Shown here one piece after another: positions 49,330 through 58,699 of a stretch of DNA of 64,000 bases (positions are counted from its first letter, which is position 1; each line of letters begins with the position of its first letter). The position numbers and the translations under genes are program-made. Source of the stretch: DATKPE01 sp033854175 (lineage in GTDB: Bacteria > Bacteroidota > Ignavibacteria > UBA10030 > SZUA-254); assembly GCA_033854175.1 (NCBI GenBank), contig JAWOKN010000052.1, forward strand, positions 1 to 64,000. The letters are read 5' to 3'. Below the pieces are notes generated by a model that saw nothing but the letters and a program-made list of their open reading frames with translations, had not been told where the DNA came from and did not search any database.

Positions 49330-51599
49330 ATATCACCAAGCTCTTTCTGGCGCTGCTTCTCCTGCCTCTCCCGGTTTGCGGTCAGACGGAATTTTCGCAG
49401 GACAGCGCATACAGCTTCCTCCGTCACCTGGTCACGGACATCGGCCCGAGGCCGATGGGATCGCCGGGGGAACACGCCGGGCTTGAGTACGCAGTCTCAA
49501 AGTTCAGGGAATACGGGTGTGACACGGCATATCTGATGCCGATGGATTACACACCGACCTCGAACACGCAGAGCGGGGTCGCGGTGGGGATACGGAAGGG
49601 GTCGACGGGCAGGATCATCCTCATCGGCGGGCACATGGACAGCGCAGGGCCAGAGATTCCCGGGGCCGATGATGACGGATCCGGATCGGCCGTCGTGATC
49701 GAATGCTGCCGGATACTCGGCCACAGGCCCACGGCCTCAACAATGGTGTTCTGTTGTTTCGGGGGTGAGGAACAGGGACTCAGGGGCTCGGCCTGGTTTG
49801 CGAATCACTTCAAGGAGATCGACAGCATCGCCCTCATGCTTCAGGTCGACATGGCCAACGGTCTTGGCCTCATCGAGATGGATCCCGACAACGCGGGTGG
49901 ATTGAGCGCTCCCCGGTGGCTCGTACGGTCGGCAACCGAGGAATTTTCGAATCTTGGGTATCGACATCTCGGGTACCCGACACATTTTTTTGCGATCAAT
50001 TACGGCGGCAGGGCAGGAGCCGGATCGGATCATCAGTCGTTCATGGACAAGGGGATTCCGGCGATCGATTTCTCGACCGACGTCAATACGCCGATTCACA
50101 CACCACTCGACAATCTGGAGAATTTCGATCCGCGGGGTCTGAAGCGTTCCGGCGATCTTGTCCTGAGGCTCGCCCGCCGGTTTGACGGCGGCGTACCAAA
50201 CCGGACGCTGGAGCGGTACTGGCTGTATCTCATCGGAGGAACCCCCTTCTTTCTCCCCGTCTGGTCGCTCTGGCTCGTATTCGGGCTTGCTGTCCTGATT
50301 TCAGTCATCACGCTCTCTATAGTATGGTATACACACCAGGCCACGGGTTTCGAGCAGAAGAGGCGTTGGTCGGGGCTAAAGATCTGGCTTTGCACGCTGA
50401 TCATCGTCTCCTGCGGATGGTATTCCTCCAACATTGTCGGTTTGATTCGCGGCGTGCGCTTTCCGTGGCTTGTCTCATATCATCTTTATTATCTCCTGGC
50501 GGGTCTGGCGATGGTCATAGGATTTGCCATAGCGTACCGGGTGGCCCTCAGGCTTCACATCACCGGAAAAGCGACAGGTCTGTACATCCGCGGGTCCATT
50601 CTTCTTATCGTTTTTTCGCTTGCCATGTCGCTCTGGAATGTAAAACTCCTGGCCGAGCCCACGGCGGCGTTGCTACTTTTGAACGCCGCGATACTGATCC
50701 CCAAGGGGTTTATCAAGCTCATCCTGTTATTCCTTTCACCGATCTGGCCGCTCCGGCTGATCTTTTCCGAATGGGACGGCCTCATCTTCCGGCCCATTGC
50801 GAAGAGTCTTTCGGACACATTCTCACGGCCACTTCTTGTCGATATCCTCGCAATCCTGTTTTTCACACTGTACCTTCTCCCCTTCGCCTACGGTGCGATG
50901 GCGGTTATCCGGCAGAACCCGTCGTGTGAAAAATTTTTCCGTTTCATAGCCTCTTTGAAATTTATTCCGATTGCGGCCGTCCTCTTCCTCGCTTTGCTGG
51001 GTTACCTCCTCATTTCACCGATGTACGACTCGCACTGGTACAAATCCGTGCGGGCTACGGCAGAGTACGACCTGGTGACGCACAAGAAAAACATCGTCAT
51101 TGAGGGGGCGGAATATCTGAAAGGATTGAGTGTACGTGGAGGCGGGTATGATACATCCGTTTCCACAAACGCGCGGACGCTGCGTTTGAACGCATGCAAC
51201 AATTTCGACACATCCTGGGTTCATCTGGAGCGGAACGATTCCGTTACGTCGGTCGGGAACCAGACAACGCACAACATCCTCCTCGAGCTCACAACGGCGG
51301 TACGTCCATTTACGGTGAGTATCGTCTACACCCCGACGAAGGAGAATCTCCCCACCTTCACTACCGACTGGAAATTCAGAACGATCGGCGGAAAGCAAAA
51401 ACGGATCGACTGGTATTCATACCCCGATACCATGCTGGCGATACCAATCTCCTTCACGGTTTACAATCAGGACAGTGTCCGGGAGGACATAACCATCACA
51501 TTTGCGAAAATCGCATGTCCGATATCGGTCAATCAGGAATTCACCTACGTCACGCCGCGAACGGAGTATACGAGCGAGCACGTATACCGGAAGAACTAA
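49326..51599 (+). CDS. M28 metallopeptidase with polytopic membrane domain and C-terminal extracytoplasmic domain
   Basis: A 757-residue protein. A signal peptide (1-20) is followed by an M28 zinc aminopeptidase domain (about 25-295). Metal ligands are His103 ('IGGHMDS'), Asp115 ('PGADDDGSGS'), Glu149 with catalytic Glu148 ('FGGEEQGLRGS'), Asp175 ('QVDMANG') and His236 ('GSDHQSFMDKG'). From about residue 300 there are some eight to nine membrane helices to about 565, then a beta-rich tail of about 190 residues. This catalytic/membrane/tail plan resembles the eukaryotic ERMP1/Pff1 group of M28 peptidases. The catalytic part should face the periplasm. Translationally coupled to the hydrolase. 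Confidence 0.9.
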   Translation: MNITKLFLALLLLPLPVCGQTEFSQDSAYSFLRHLVTDIGPRPMGSPGEHAGLEYAVSKFREYGCDTAYLMPMDYTPTSNTQSGVAVGIRKGSTGRIILIGGHMDSAGPEIPGADDDGSGSAVVIECCRILGHRPTASTMVFCCFGGEEQGLRGSAWFANHFKEIDSIALMLQVDMANGLGLIEMDPDNAGGLSAPRWLVRSATEEFSNLGYRHLGYPTHFFAINYGGRAGAGSDHQSFMDKGIPAIDFSTDVNTPIHTPLDNLENFDPRGLKRSGDLVLRLARRFDGGVPNRTLERYWLYLIGGTPFFLPVWSLWLVFGLAVLISVITLSIVWYTHQATGFEQKRRWSGLKIWLCTLIIVSCGWYSSNIVGLIRGVRFPWLVSYHLYYLLAGLAMVIGFAIAYRVALRLHITGKATGLYIRGSILLIVFSLAMSLWNVKLLAEPTAALLLLNAAILIPKGFIKLILLFLSPIWPLRLIFSEWDGLIFRPIAKSLSDTFSRPLLVDILAILFFTLYLLPFAYGAMAVIRQNPSCEKFFRFIASLKFIPIAAVLFLALLGYLLISPMYDSHWYKSVRATAEYDLVTHKKNIVIEGAEYLKGLSVRGGGYDTSVSTNARTLRLNACNNFDTSWVHLERNDSVTSVGNQTTHNILLELTTAVRPFTVSIVYTPTKENLPTFTTDWKFRTIGGKQKRIDWYSYPDTMLAIPISFTVYNQDSVREDITITFAKIACPISVNQEFTYVTPRTEYTSEHVYRKN

Positions 51600-51638
51600 G
51601 GACACAACTCCAGGCGAATGCTTTGAGGTTCTCCTCTC

Positions 51639-52628
51639 CTAGACTTCTTCGCCATTACTCCTCAAGATATCGAGAATCGCAGTAATATCCTGCGGGAGCT
51701 CAGACTCAAACTTCATCCTTTCCTTCGTAACGGGGTGAACGAATCCGATCGTCTTGGCATGCAACGCCTGGCGGGAAATCATTTTCAATAACTGGTGTAC
51801 GAGTTCCTTTTTCTTCTTCCCTGTTTCACCCCAGGCAATTCTCCGGCCGCCGTAGGTGGGATCGCCGAACACGGGATGACCGATATAATGAAGGTGGACG
51901 CGGATCTGGTGGGTCCGGCCGGTGAGAAGTTTCAATCTGAGAAGCGAAAGGAAGGGAAATTCTTCAAGGACCTCATACCTGGTCGTCGCATGTTTCCCCT
52001 CGTTCCTGACGGTAATCTTCTTCCTGTCAGCGGGGCTCCTTCCGAGTGCCGCCTCGATGACGCCCGATTTTTTCTCCTTCCCCTGAAACCTCCCCCAGAC
52101 CAGAGCCCAGTACTCCCTGTCGATGTCGCGCCGTTCGAACTGGCCCGCAAGATGCGCGTGCGTCGCATCGTCCTTTGCGATGACCATCAGACCGGTGGTA
52201 TCCTTATCCAGCCGGTGGACGATCCCCGGACGCGTGACATCGTTCAATGTCGAAAGGTTCTGGCGGCAGTGAAAAAGAAGGGCATTGACGAGAGTCCCCG
52301 AATAGTGGCCGAATGCGGGATGGGTCACCATGCCGGCCGGTTTATTGACGATCAGAAGATGGTCATCCTCAAAGAGGATATCGAGGGGGATATTTTCGGG
52401 AAGGACATCAGGCGGCGGGGGTGCGGGGATGGAGATGTCGATAGTTTCACCCCCCGAGAGCTTATAGCTCGGTTTGACCGGTTTCCCGTTGACGAGGACG
52501 GAACCCGCTGCGATCGCCTGCTGGATTTTTGTGCGGGTAGCGTTCTCGATATGGTGGGTCAGGTAGATATCGATGCGTTCAGGAACCTTATTGGCCGGGA
52601 CGGTAATGTGAAGCTCGCGCGGGGGCAT
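51639..52628 (-). CDS. rluD: Ribosomal large-subunit pseudouridine synthase, RluD family
   Basis: A 329-residue enzyme that isomerises uridines in 23S rRNA. The N-terminal S4 domain (about 12-75, 'RIDIYLTHHIENATRTKIQQ') binds RNA. The catalytic domain has 'IVNKPAGMVTHPAFGHYSGT', the catalytic Asp141 in 'GIVHRLDKDTTGLMV', and 'LKLLTGRTHQIRVHLHYIGHP' (partial: TGRTHQIRVH). It is the last gene of the eight-gene operon, 5 nt after lspA; the lspA-rluD order is common in bacteria. Confidence 0.95.
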   Translation of the reverse strand: MPPRELHITVPANKVPERIDIYLTHHIENATRTKIQQAIAAGSVLVNGKPVKPSYKLSGGETIDISIPAPPPPDVLPENIPLDILFEDDHLLIVNKPAGMVTHPAFGHYSGTLVNALLFHCRQNLSTLNDVTRPGIVHRLDKDTTGLMVIAKDDATHAHLAGQFERRDIDREYWALVWGRFQGKEKKSGVIEAALGRSPADRKKITVRNEGKHATTRYEVLEEFPFLSLLRLKLLTGRTHQIRVHLHYIGHPVFGDPTYGGRRIAWGETGKKKKELVHQLLKMISRQALHAKTIGFVHPVTKERMKFESELPQDITAILDILRSNGEEV

Positions 52629-52633
52629 CCCGG

Positions 52634-53296
52634 TCAGGATGGAGAGGATTCCGAACCTTCCGAGGACCGCTGGGGATCAGACGGGATGACAGGTGTCATA
52701 GCGATCGGAGACGAGCCACCATCACCCCCGGAAGGGGCAGGAAGCACGGTTTCGACCTTTGATGCCTTTCGGTGGGATATCAGCATCAGCACGACACCGC
52801 AGCTGACCGAGGCATCGGCGATATTGAAGACCGGCCAGCGTGTCAGGTGATAGCCGAAGACATTGATATTAAAGAAGTCGGCGTCGATAAAATCGACCAC
52901 GCGGCCGTAAAAGAGCGGCCCTTCGCTGAAGAGCCACCCATAGAACACCCGGTCGATCAGGTTGCCGACTGCTCCGCCGAGGATCATCGCCAGGGCGAAG
53001 CGGAATGCGATATTCTCGTTCCGGGCCTTATACAGATAGATGAGGATGCCGATACTGGCGATGATGGAAAAGACGGAGAAAAACAATTTGCCGCCGATAT
53101 CGATACCGAAGGCCATGCCGGGATTTTCGATATAGGTCAGGCGGAGAAAATCCCCGATGATCGGGCGGCTGGTGCCAAGGGGGAGTCCGTGGAGATGAAG
53201 CCCGAGCCACGGGATGGAAAATCCCTTGATCCAGAGCTTCGTGAGCTGGTCGCTGATAATGATAAACAGGCTGACGTTGAGTATTTTCACTTCCAT
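52634..53296 (-). CDS. lspA: Lipoprotein signal peptidase (signal peptidase II)
   Basis: LspA cleaves prolipoproteins before the lipidated cysteine. In 220 residues it has four membrane helices; conserved 'SDQLTKLWI' (Asp16), 'YIENPGMAFGI', the catalytic Asp115 in 'GGAVGNLIDRV' and the catalytic Asp161 in 'WPVFNIADASV'. ATG 53296 follows AGAGGGG; the frame back to 53443 overlaps the dksA-like gene and is not used. The last 45 residues (Ser/Pro/Gly-rich) extend past the usual family end. Several lipoproteins in this window are likely substrates. Confidence 0.94.
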   Translation of the reverse strand: MEVKILNVSLFIIISDQLTKLWIKGFSIPWLGLHLHGLPLGTSRPIIGDFLRLTYIENPGMAFGIDIGGKLFFSVFSIIASIGILIYLYKARNENIAFRFALAMILGGAVGNLIDRVFYGWLFSEGPLFYGRVVDFIDADFFNINVFGYHLTRWPVFNIADASVSCGVVLMLISHRKASKVETVLPAPSGGDGGSSPIAMTPVIPSDPQRSSEGSESSPS

Positions 53297-53309
53297 GCCC
53301 CTCTGGAGA

Positions 53310-53867
53310 TTACTTGCCGGAATGCAGTTTACACTGCAAACACTGCTGTGCATGCGGCACGGCCTCCAGCCGTTCCTTCTCGATAAGCTTGCCGCATATC
53401 GTACACCGGCCATATTCCCCCTTATCAATCCGGATGAGCGCATCCTCCAGATAGTTTAAAAACTTCCCCTCGCGGGAGGCGAAGAGGAACGTTTTCTCCC
53501 GTTCCATGGCATCCGTGCCCTGTTCCATATGTGTGGAATACATCGAATTTTCGCTCGCATACTCGCCGGTTGTGGAATCCATCATCGAATCGCGCAGGGT
53601 TTCCAGCTCTTCCAGGATTTCCTTCTTTTTCTCAAGAATAATATTCCTGAAGTGCTCGAGTTCCTGGAGGGAATAGCTCGCTTTTTTCACCGGGCTTTTC
53701 GTACCCTCGGGTTTGGCGAGTTTCGGTCTCATTTTGGCCTTCGGGGGAGGCGGGGGCGCGGGCGGGGGTGGGGGTGGCGGGGCAGGTTTCTGCACCCTGG
53801 CCTTCACCTTCGCAACGGGTGCGATTTTCCCGGTTGTTGTCGCATGTGATTTCTTTGACTTAGCCAT
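53310..53867 (-). CDS. DksA/TraR-type zinc-finger protein with Lys/Ala/Pro-rich N-terminal extension
   Basis: A 185-residue protein. Residues 65-150 form the coiled-coil region of DksA/TraR proteins ('LEHFRNIILEKKKEILEELE', 'EGKFLNYLEDALIRIDKGEYG'), and the C-terminal zinc finger has Cys155, Cys158, Cys176 and Cys179 ('CTICGKLI...CLQC'). The first 65 residues are unusual: Lys/Ala/Thr-rich, then a run of prolines around residues 30-43, then 'KAKMRPKLAKPEGTKSP'. DksA relatives bind RNA polymerase and tune transcription with ppGpp; the acidic tip expected of true DksA is not obvious. A strong GAAAGGAAG precedes the ATG. It lies between ileS and lspA. Confidence 0.88.
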   Translation of the reverse strand: MAKSKKSHATTTGKIAPVAKVKARVQKPAPPPPPPPAPPPPPKAKMRPKLAKPEGTKSPVKKASYSLQELEHFRNIILEKKKEILEELETLRDSMMDSTTGEYASENSMYSTHMEQGTDAMEREKTFLFASREGKFLNYLEDALIRIDKGEYGRCTICGKLIEKERLEAVPHAQQCLQCKLHSGK

Positions 53868-53923
53868 CTTATACTTCCTTTCTTCTCACTCAATATACAC
53901 AATAGATCGTTCGCATCACAGCC

Positions 53924-56900
53924 TCAGGATTCATTATTCCTTTCGACCCGTTCGATGTCGATCGAGCATTGTTCACCATTAATCTCCACCATCTGGCCTG
54001 CGGCGGAATCCCTGCACTGGATGTCGACGGCGAGGGTTTCCGTTTTGATATACGATTCAAGCGACTTGAACGCAGTCTGCAGGCGGTCATTCCCGCGATA
54101 AAATATTCTTATCCTGTCGGTGACATTAAAGCCGGAATCCTTCCTGATATTCTGGATGCGGTTGACAAATTCACGCGCCATCCCCTCCCTGACGAGCTCG
54201 TCGGTCAGTTCGATATCGAGGGCGACGGTGATCCCGTCATCCGATTCCGCGATCCACCCCTTGATATTCTCGTGGAGTATCTCGACATCCTCGCGGAGTA
54301 TGGTGACCTCGACGCCGTTGATCGGGACTACGATTTTCCCGTCCCTGTCGAGCGCAGCGATCTGGGCCGGGGTGAACGCGCGGATGGCGGCGGCCACGGG
54401 CTGGACGACCTTGCCGTATTTCGGACCGAGGACCTTGAAATTGGGCTTCACCGATTTGTGGACGATTTCGGAATCGTCGTCGACATACTGAATCGACTTG
54501 ACGTTGATCTCGTCGAGAATGATGTCCTCCATCCTTGCGATCTGTGCGCGCTGCGCATCGCTCGTGACCGGGATGATGACCTTCTGGAGCGGCTGGCGCA
54601 CCTTCAGATTCACCTTATTCCGGATGGCGCGGACGATCGAGACGATACGTTCGGCATTGTCCATTCTCTCTTCCAGCTCAAGATTGATGGCCGAGGCCTC
54701 GGGTTCGGGTATCATGGCCAGGTGGACGGACTCGATATTATCCTTCTTGGTGACCGAATTCAGGTCCCGGTAGATTTCCTCGGAGAGGAACGGCGCGATG
54801 GGGGCCATCAGTTTCACGACGATCATGAGGCATTCATAGAGGGTCTGGAAGGCGCAGAGTTTGTCGGGTCCCATCTCACTTTTCCAGAAGCGTCTCCGGT
54901 TGCGTCTCACGTACCAGTTCGAAAGCTGGTCGATCGTGAAATCGCTCACGGCGCGTGCGGCCCTGGTGACATCATAGGCGTCCATCGCCGCGACATATTT
55001 CTTCACCAGCGAATTTGCGGCGGAGAGAATCCACCGGTCGATTTCGGGGCGTTCATCGACAGGGATGCGTTCCTTCGCATAGGTAAAGCGGTCGATATTG
55101 GCATAGAGCGAGAAAAAGGCATAGGTATTGAGAAGCGTCCCGATGAACTTCCGCTGGACCTCGACCATGCCGTCCTCGTCAAAGAGGGTCGGGCGCCAGG
55201 GAGGGCTTGCGGCGACCAGGTACCACCTGACGGTATCGGCGCCATATTTTTCGATGACTGTAAAGGGATCGACCGAATTCCCCTTCGACTTGGACATCTT
55301 CTGCCCCTCCTTGTCGAGGATAAGCTCGTTGACGAGGATATTCGTATAGGACGGCCTGTTGAACAAAAACGTGCTGATCGAATGGAGGGAATAGAACCAA
55401 CCCCTGGTCTGGTCGATGCCCTCGCAGATAAAGTCGGCCGGGTGTTGGGAGGCGAATTCGTCCTGATGTTCAAAGGGGTAGTGCCACTGGGCAAACTGCA
55501 TGGCGCCCGAATCGTACCAGACGTCGATCAGTTCGGGTGTCCGGCGCATCTGGCCCCCGCAGGAGCAGGTAAACGTCACATCGTCGACGTGGGGTTTGTG
55601 CAGATCCAGCGGTTCCCTGACGTTATTCCCCTTTCGGTATTCCTCGATACTTCCGACGCATTGATGCATGCCGCAGCGGTCGCAGATCCAGATCGGAAGC
55701 GGTGTCCCCCAGAAGCGGTCGCGCGACAGGGACCAGTCCTTGTTTTCCTCGAGCCAGTTGCCGAACCGGCCCTCGCCGACTTCGGGCGGGCACCAATTGA
55801 TCTCCTTATTCAGCTCCACCATGCGCCGGGCATATTTTGTCGTCGCGATATACCACGATTCCCTGGCATAATAGAGGAGCGGAGTTTTGCAGCGCCAGCA
55901 GTGGGGATAGCTGTGGGTTACGGTCTCTTTCTTATAGAGGATGCCACGTTCGCGCAGGTTCCAGATAATCTCCGGGTCTGCGTCCTTGACGAACTTGCCC
56001 GCAAAATCGGTGACCTCGGGGCCGAACTCGCCGCTTTTGTTGACGGGGTGGATCGTCGGCAGTCCGAACTGTCTGGAGACCTGGTAATCGTCCTCGCCGT
56101 AGGCGGGGGCGATATGGACAATGCCGGTGCCGTCCTCGGTCGTCACGAAATCCGCGGTGATGACATAGAAGGCCTTCTCGGTCACGGGGTGATAATTGAA
56201 GATCCGTTCGTACTCCATGCCGGCGAGCTTCGAGCCCTTCACCTTCTCGAGAACGGTAAATTCCCCTTCGAGAACGCCGAGCCGGGATTCCGCCAGAATC
56301 CAGATCTCATTTTTATAGCGCACGCGGGCATAATCGATTCCGGGATTCACGGCAAGGGCGACATTGGAAATGAGTGTCCAGGGTGTCGTGGTCCAGACCA
56401 GGAAAAAGGTATGCTCCTGTCCTTTCACCTTCATCCGGACATAGACGCTCGGGTCCTTGACATCCTCATAGCCGAGCGAGACCTCGTGGGAAGAAAGGGG
56501 TGTTTCGCACCGCGGGCAATAGGGCTGGATCTTGTATCCCTTATAGATGAGATCGGCGTCAAAGTACTTTTTGAGTGACCACCAGACCGATTCGATATAA
56601 TAATTTTCGAATGTGATATAGGGATGGTTCAGGTCGACCCAGTAGCCCATCCGTTCGGTCATCGTTTCCCATTCCGACTTATATTTCCAGACCGATTTCC
56701 TGCACTCGTCATTAAACTTCGCGACGCCGAACTTCACGATATCGTCCTTGTGTTTAAATCCGAGCGCCTTTTCGACCTCGATCTCGACGGGGAGTCCGTG
56801 GGTATCCCATCCGGCCTTGCGGTGGACCTGGAAGCCGCGCATGGTCTTATAGCGGCAGACGAGATCCTTCAGTGTACGGCTCATGACGTGGTGGATGCCG

Positions 56901-57061
56901 GGGCGGCCGTTGGCCGTGGGGGGGCCTTCGAAAAAGGTAAATCCGGATTTCCCCTCGCGTGTTGAAACGCTTTTCTCGAAGATTTTATTCTGCTTCCAAA
57001 ACTGCAGAATATCTCGTTCGATCTGGGCGTACTGAATTTTATCTGACAGCTCTCTGAACAC
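53924..57061 (-). CDS. ileS: Isoleucyl-tRNA synthetase (eukaryote-like type)
   Basis: This class I synthetase charges tRNA-Ile. The 1045-residue length and opening ('YAQIERDILQFWKQNKIFEK') are those of type 2, eukaryote-like IleS. The HIGH-equivalent is 'GIHHVM' (57-60) and the KMSKS loop is Lys588-Ser592. The CP1 editing domain lies between ('TTTPWTLISNVALAVNPG', 'YGEDDYQVSRQFGLP'), and the anticodon-binding region and a long C-terminal part follow ('MAREFVNRIQNIRKDSGFNV'). 'CPRCETPLSSHEV' marks a zinc-binding insert. It lies 4 nt after DUF2905 and 56 nt before the dksA-like gene. Confidence 0.97.
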   Translation of the reverse strand: MFRELSDKIQYAQIERDILQFWKQNKIFEKSVSTREGKSGFTFFEGPPTANGRPGIHHVMSRTLKDLVCRYKTMRGFQVHRKAGWDTHGLPVEIEVEKALGFKHKDDIVKFGVAKFNDECRKSVWKYKSEWETMTERMGYWVDLNHPYITFENYYIESVWWSLKKYFDADLIYKGYKIQPYCPRCETPLSSHEVSLGYEDVKDPSVYVRMKVKGQEHTFFLVWTTTPWTLISNVALAVNPGIDYARVRYKNEIWILAESRLGVLEGEFTVLEKVKGSKLAGMEYERIFNYHPVTEKAFYVITADFVTTEDGTGIVHIAPAYGEDDYQVSRQFGLPTIHPVNKSGEFGPEVTDFAGKFVKDADPEIIWNLRERGILYKKETVTHSYPHCWRCKTPLLYYARESWYIATTKYARRMVELNKEINWCPPEVGEGRFGNWLEENKDWSLSRDRFWGTPLPIWICDRCGMHQCVGSIEEYRKGNNVREPLDLHKPHVDDVTFTCSCGGQMRRTPELIDVWYDSGAMQFAQWHYPFEHQDEFASQHPADFICEGIDQTRGWFYSLHSISTFLFNRPSYTNILVNELILDKEGQKMSKSKGNSVDPFTVIEKYGADTVRWYLVAASPPWRPTLFDEDGMVEVQRKFIGTLLNTYAFFSLYANIDRFTYAKERIPVDERPEIDRWILSAANSLVKKYVAAMDAYDVTRAARAVSDFTIDQLSNWYVRRNRRRFWKSEMGPDKLCAFQTLYECLMIVVKLMAPIAPFLSEEIYRDLNSVTKKDNIESVHLAMIPEPEASAINLELEERMDNAERIVSIVRAIRNKVNLKVRQPLQKVIIPVTSDAQRAQIARMEDIILDEINVKSIQYVDDDSEIVHKSVKPNFKVLGPKYGKVVQPVAAAIRAFTPAQIAALDRDGKIVVPINGVEVTILREDVEILHENIKGWIAESDDGITVALDIELTDELVREGMAREFVNRIQNIRKDSGFNVTDRIRIFYRGNDRLQTAFKSLESYIKTETLAVDIQCRDSAAGQMVEINGEQCSIDIERVERNNES

Positions 57062-57065
57062 GTGA

Positions 57066-57332
57066 TTATTTCTTGCCGATGAATGAAATAAGCCAGAACA
57101 CCAGACTAATGAGAATACTCAGGACAATTCCCGTTGTCAGCGGGAAATACAATTGAAAATTTTCCTTCTTCACGACGATATCCCCCGGGAGTTTGCCGAG
57201 GAACGGGATCCTGCCGACAAACAGCAGGATGATGCCGACACCGACAATCACGGAACCGGCCAGGATCAGTATTTTACCCAAGGGAGCCATACGACCGTCA
57301 AACGTCTGCGAAAGGGGTACAATATACGCCAA
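57066..57332 (-). CDS. DUF2905 small membrane protein
   Basis: An 88-residue protein with two membrane helices ('LILAGSVIVGVGIILLFVG' and 'PLTTGIVLSILISLVFWLI') joined by 'RIPFLGKLPGDIVVKKENF', the signature loop of the DUF2905 family. The first 15 residues are an extra polar segment. The function of the family is unknown. Its start adjoins the pnp stop, so it is part of the yggS-to-rluD operon. Confidence 0.9.
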   Translation of the reverse strand: MAYIVPLSQTFDGRMAPLGKILILAGSVIVGVGIILLFVGRIPFLGKLPGDIVVKKENFQLYFPLTTGIVLSILISLVFWLISFIGKK

Positions 57333-58163
57333 TTACAGGCGTCCCACAAGTTCCTTCATGATCTTTGTCAACTTCGGTTCCGCCGCGTTCGCGATGGCGA
57401 TAATCTCATCGACGTTGACCGGCTCGAGCGTATCGGGGAAGCACTCGTCGGTAATGATTGAAATGCCGACGACCTGCATTCCCATATGATTCGCGACGAT
57501 ATTTTCGGGCACCGTTGACATCCCGACGGCATCCGCGCCGATCGTGCGCAAGAACCTGTATTCCGCGCGGGTTTCGAGGTTCGGGCCCTGGACCGCGACA
57601 AAGACCCCGTGCTGCAGTTTGATCTTGAGATCCTTCCCGATCCGGTCGACGAGAGCTATGAGTTTTTTCGAATACGGTTCGGACATATCGGGAAAGCGCG
57701 GTCCGAGTTCCGCGTCATTGGGGCCGATCAGAGGATTATCGCCCTGCAGGTTGATATGGTCGGTAATGACCATGAGATCGCCCCGCCGGAATTTCCGGTT
57801 CATGCCGCCTGCGGCGTTTGAAATCAGAAGCGTTTTGACGCCGAGGCCAAGCCTTCGGGACATGACGCGCACCGGGAACGTCACCTGCTGCATCGTATAC
57901 CCCTCATAGTAATGGAATCGTCCCTGCATGGCGACGATCTCCTTCCCGGCAAGGCGTCCCAGGATCAGCTTCCCGTGATGCGACTCCACGGTCGAAACCG
58001 GGAAATGGGGGATCTCCTCATAATCGAGTATGGACTCGGCTTCAATCTCCTTGACGAGCCCGCCGAGGCCCGTTCCGAGGATAATGCCGATCTCGGGTTT
58101 CACGGATGTATGTTTCCGGATATACTTCAGGGCATCGTTCATCTGTTTCCGCAGATCGGTCAT
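57333..58163 (-). CDS. Purine-nucleoside phosphorylase (trimeric type)
   Basis: A 276-residue enzyme that cleaves purine nucleosides with phosphate for salvage. Motifs of the trimeric PNP/MTAP family: 'EIGIILGTGLGGLVKEI', the phosphate site 'VESHHGKLILG' and 'AMQGRFHYYEGYTM', 'LLISNAAGGMNRKFRRGDLM', the base-binding 'VFVAVQGPNLETRAEYRFLR', and 'ADAVGMSTVPENIVANHMGM' with the conserved Asn following in the family position. Length is normal. The gene overlaps divIVA by 4 nt and adjoins DUF2905. Confidence 0.95.
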   Translation of the reverse strand: MTDLRKQMNDALKYIRKHTSVKPEIGIILGTGLGGLVKEIEAESILDYEEIPHFPVSTVESHHGKLILGRLAGKEIVAMQGRFHYYEGYTMQQVTFPVRVMSRRLGLGVKTLLISNAAGGMNRKFRRGDLMVITDHINLQGDNPLIGPNDAELGPRFPDMSEPYSKKLIALVDRIGKDLKIKLQHGVFVAVQGPNLETRAEYRFLRTIGADAVGMSTVPENIVANHMGMQVVGISIITDECFPDTLEPVNVDEIIAIANAAEPKLTKIMKELVGRL

Positions 58164-58699
58164 GCCTCGGTGTCCAGAGATTTTATGATTTCATCAATTT
58201 CCGTCATCTTCACATCCGGAATACTGTCCGGTGCGGCGGTGGTCTCCTCTTCTGTCTCAGCGGCATCAAGGGACCTGAGAAGGTCGAGTTCTGATTCAAG
58301 GAGCATTTTCAGGCGTGTACGTATCGAATCCTTTTTCGCCTTGAGGATCATCACCGATTCCCTGATCTTCGCCAGTTCCGCCCTTGACTGTTCCAGTATG
58401 CGGGTTGCCTGTATCTCGGCGTCGGTTACGGGGGTGCGGGGTGCGGAAGATTCAGGAGAGCCGGCTCGGGCGGTTTGCGCCGGTTCGTCGTCGAGCACCG
58501 TCGGGATCACCTCGGTAATCGAGTCAAAATCCTTTTTCTGCAATTCCGCGCGGGCCAGTTGTTGCTGGAGCTGGGAAATCTGGCGCTGGAGCGTGCGGAC
58601 ATACTCGCCCACCTCGCGGAGGAAGAAATCGACCTCATCCGGGTCGCTTCCCCAGAACCGTTTGCCGAAAGTTTTTCCGATAATCGTTCCAACATCCAT
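58160..58699 (-). CDS. DivIVA-domain coiled-coil protein
   Basis: A 179-residue protein with the DivIVA N-terminal domain: 'IGKTFGKRFWGSDPDEVDFF' (F-x-x-x-x-x-G-Y/W-d-x-d-e-V-d-x-F) and then a coiled coil 'YVRTLQRQISQLQQQLARAEL'. A variable linker rich in Ala/Pro/Thr (85-115) precedes a second coiled coil ('ILEQSRAELAKIRESVMILK') and an acidic C-terminus. In Gram-positives DivIVA marks curved membrane at poles and septa; in FCB bacteria its role is not established. It is coupled to yggS (1-nt overlap), as in the Gram-positive ylm/yggS-divIVA cluster near ileS, which supports a division role. Confidence 0.88.
   Translation of the reverse strand: MDVGTIIGKTFGKRFWGSDPDEVDFFLREVGEYVRTLQRQISQLQQQLARAELQKKDFDSITEVIPTVLDDEPAQTARAGSPESSAPRTPVTDAEIQATRILEQSRAELAKIRESVMILKAKKDSIRTRLKMLLESELDLLRSLDAAETEEETTAAPDSIPDVKMTEIDEIIKSLDTEA

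Noticed and set aside
53969..56578. 869-codon plus-strand open frame
   Set aside because: It lies exactly opposite ileS, whose family motifs are complete; high third-position GC makes long antisense frames common here.
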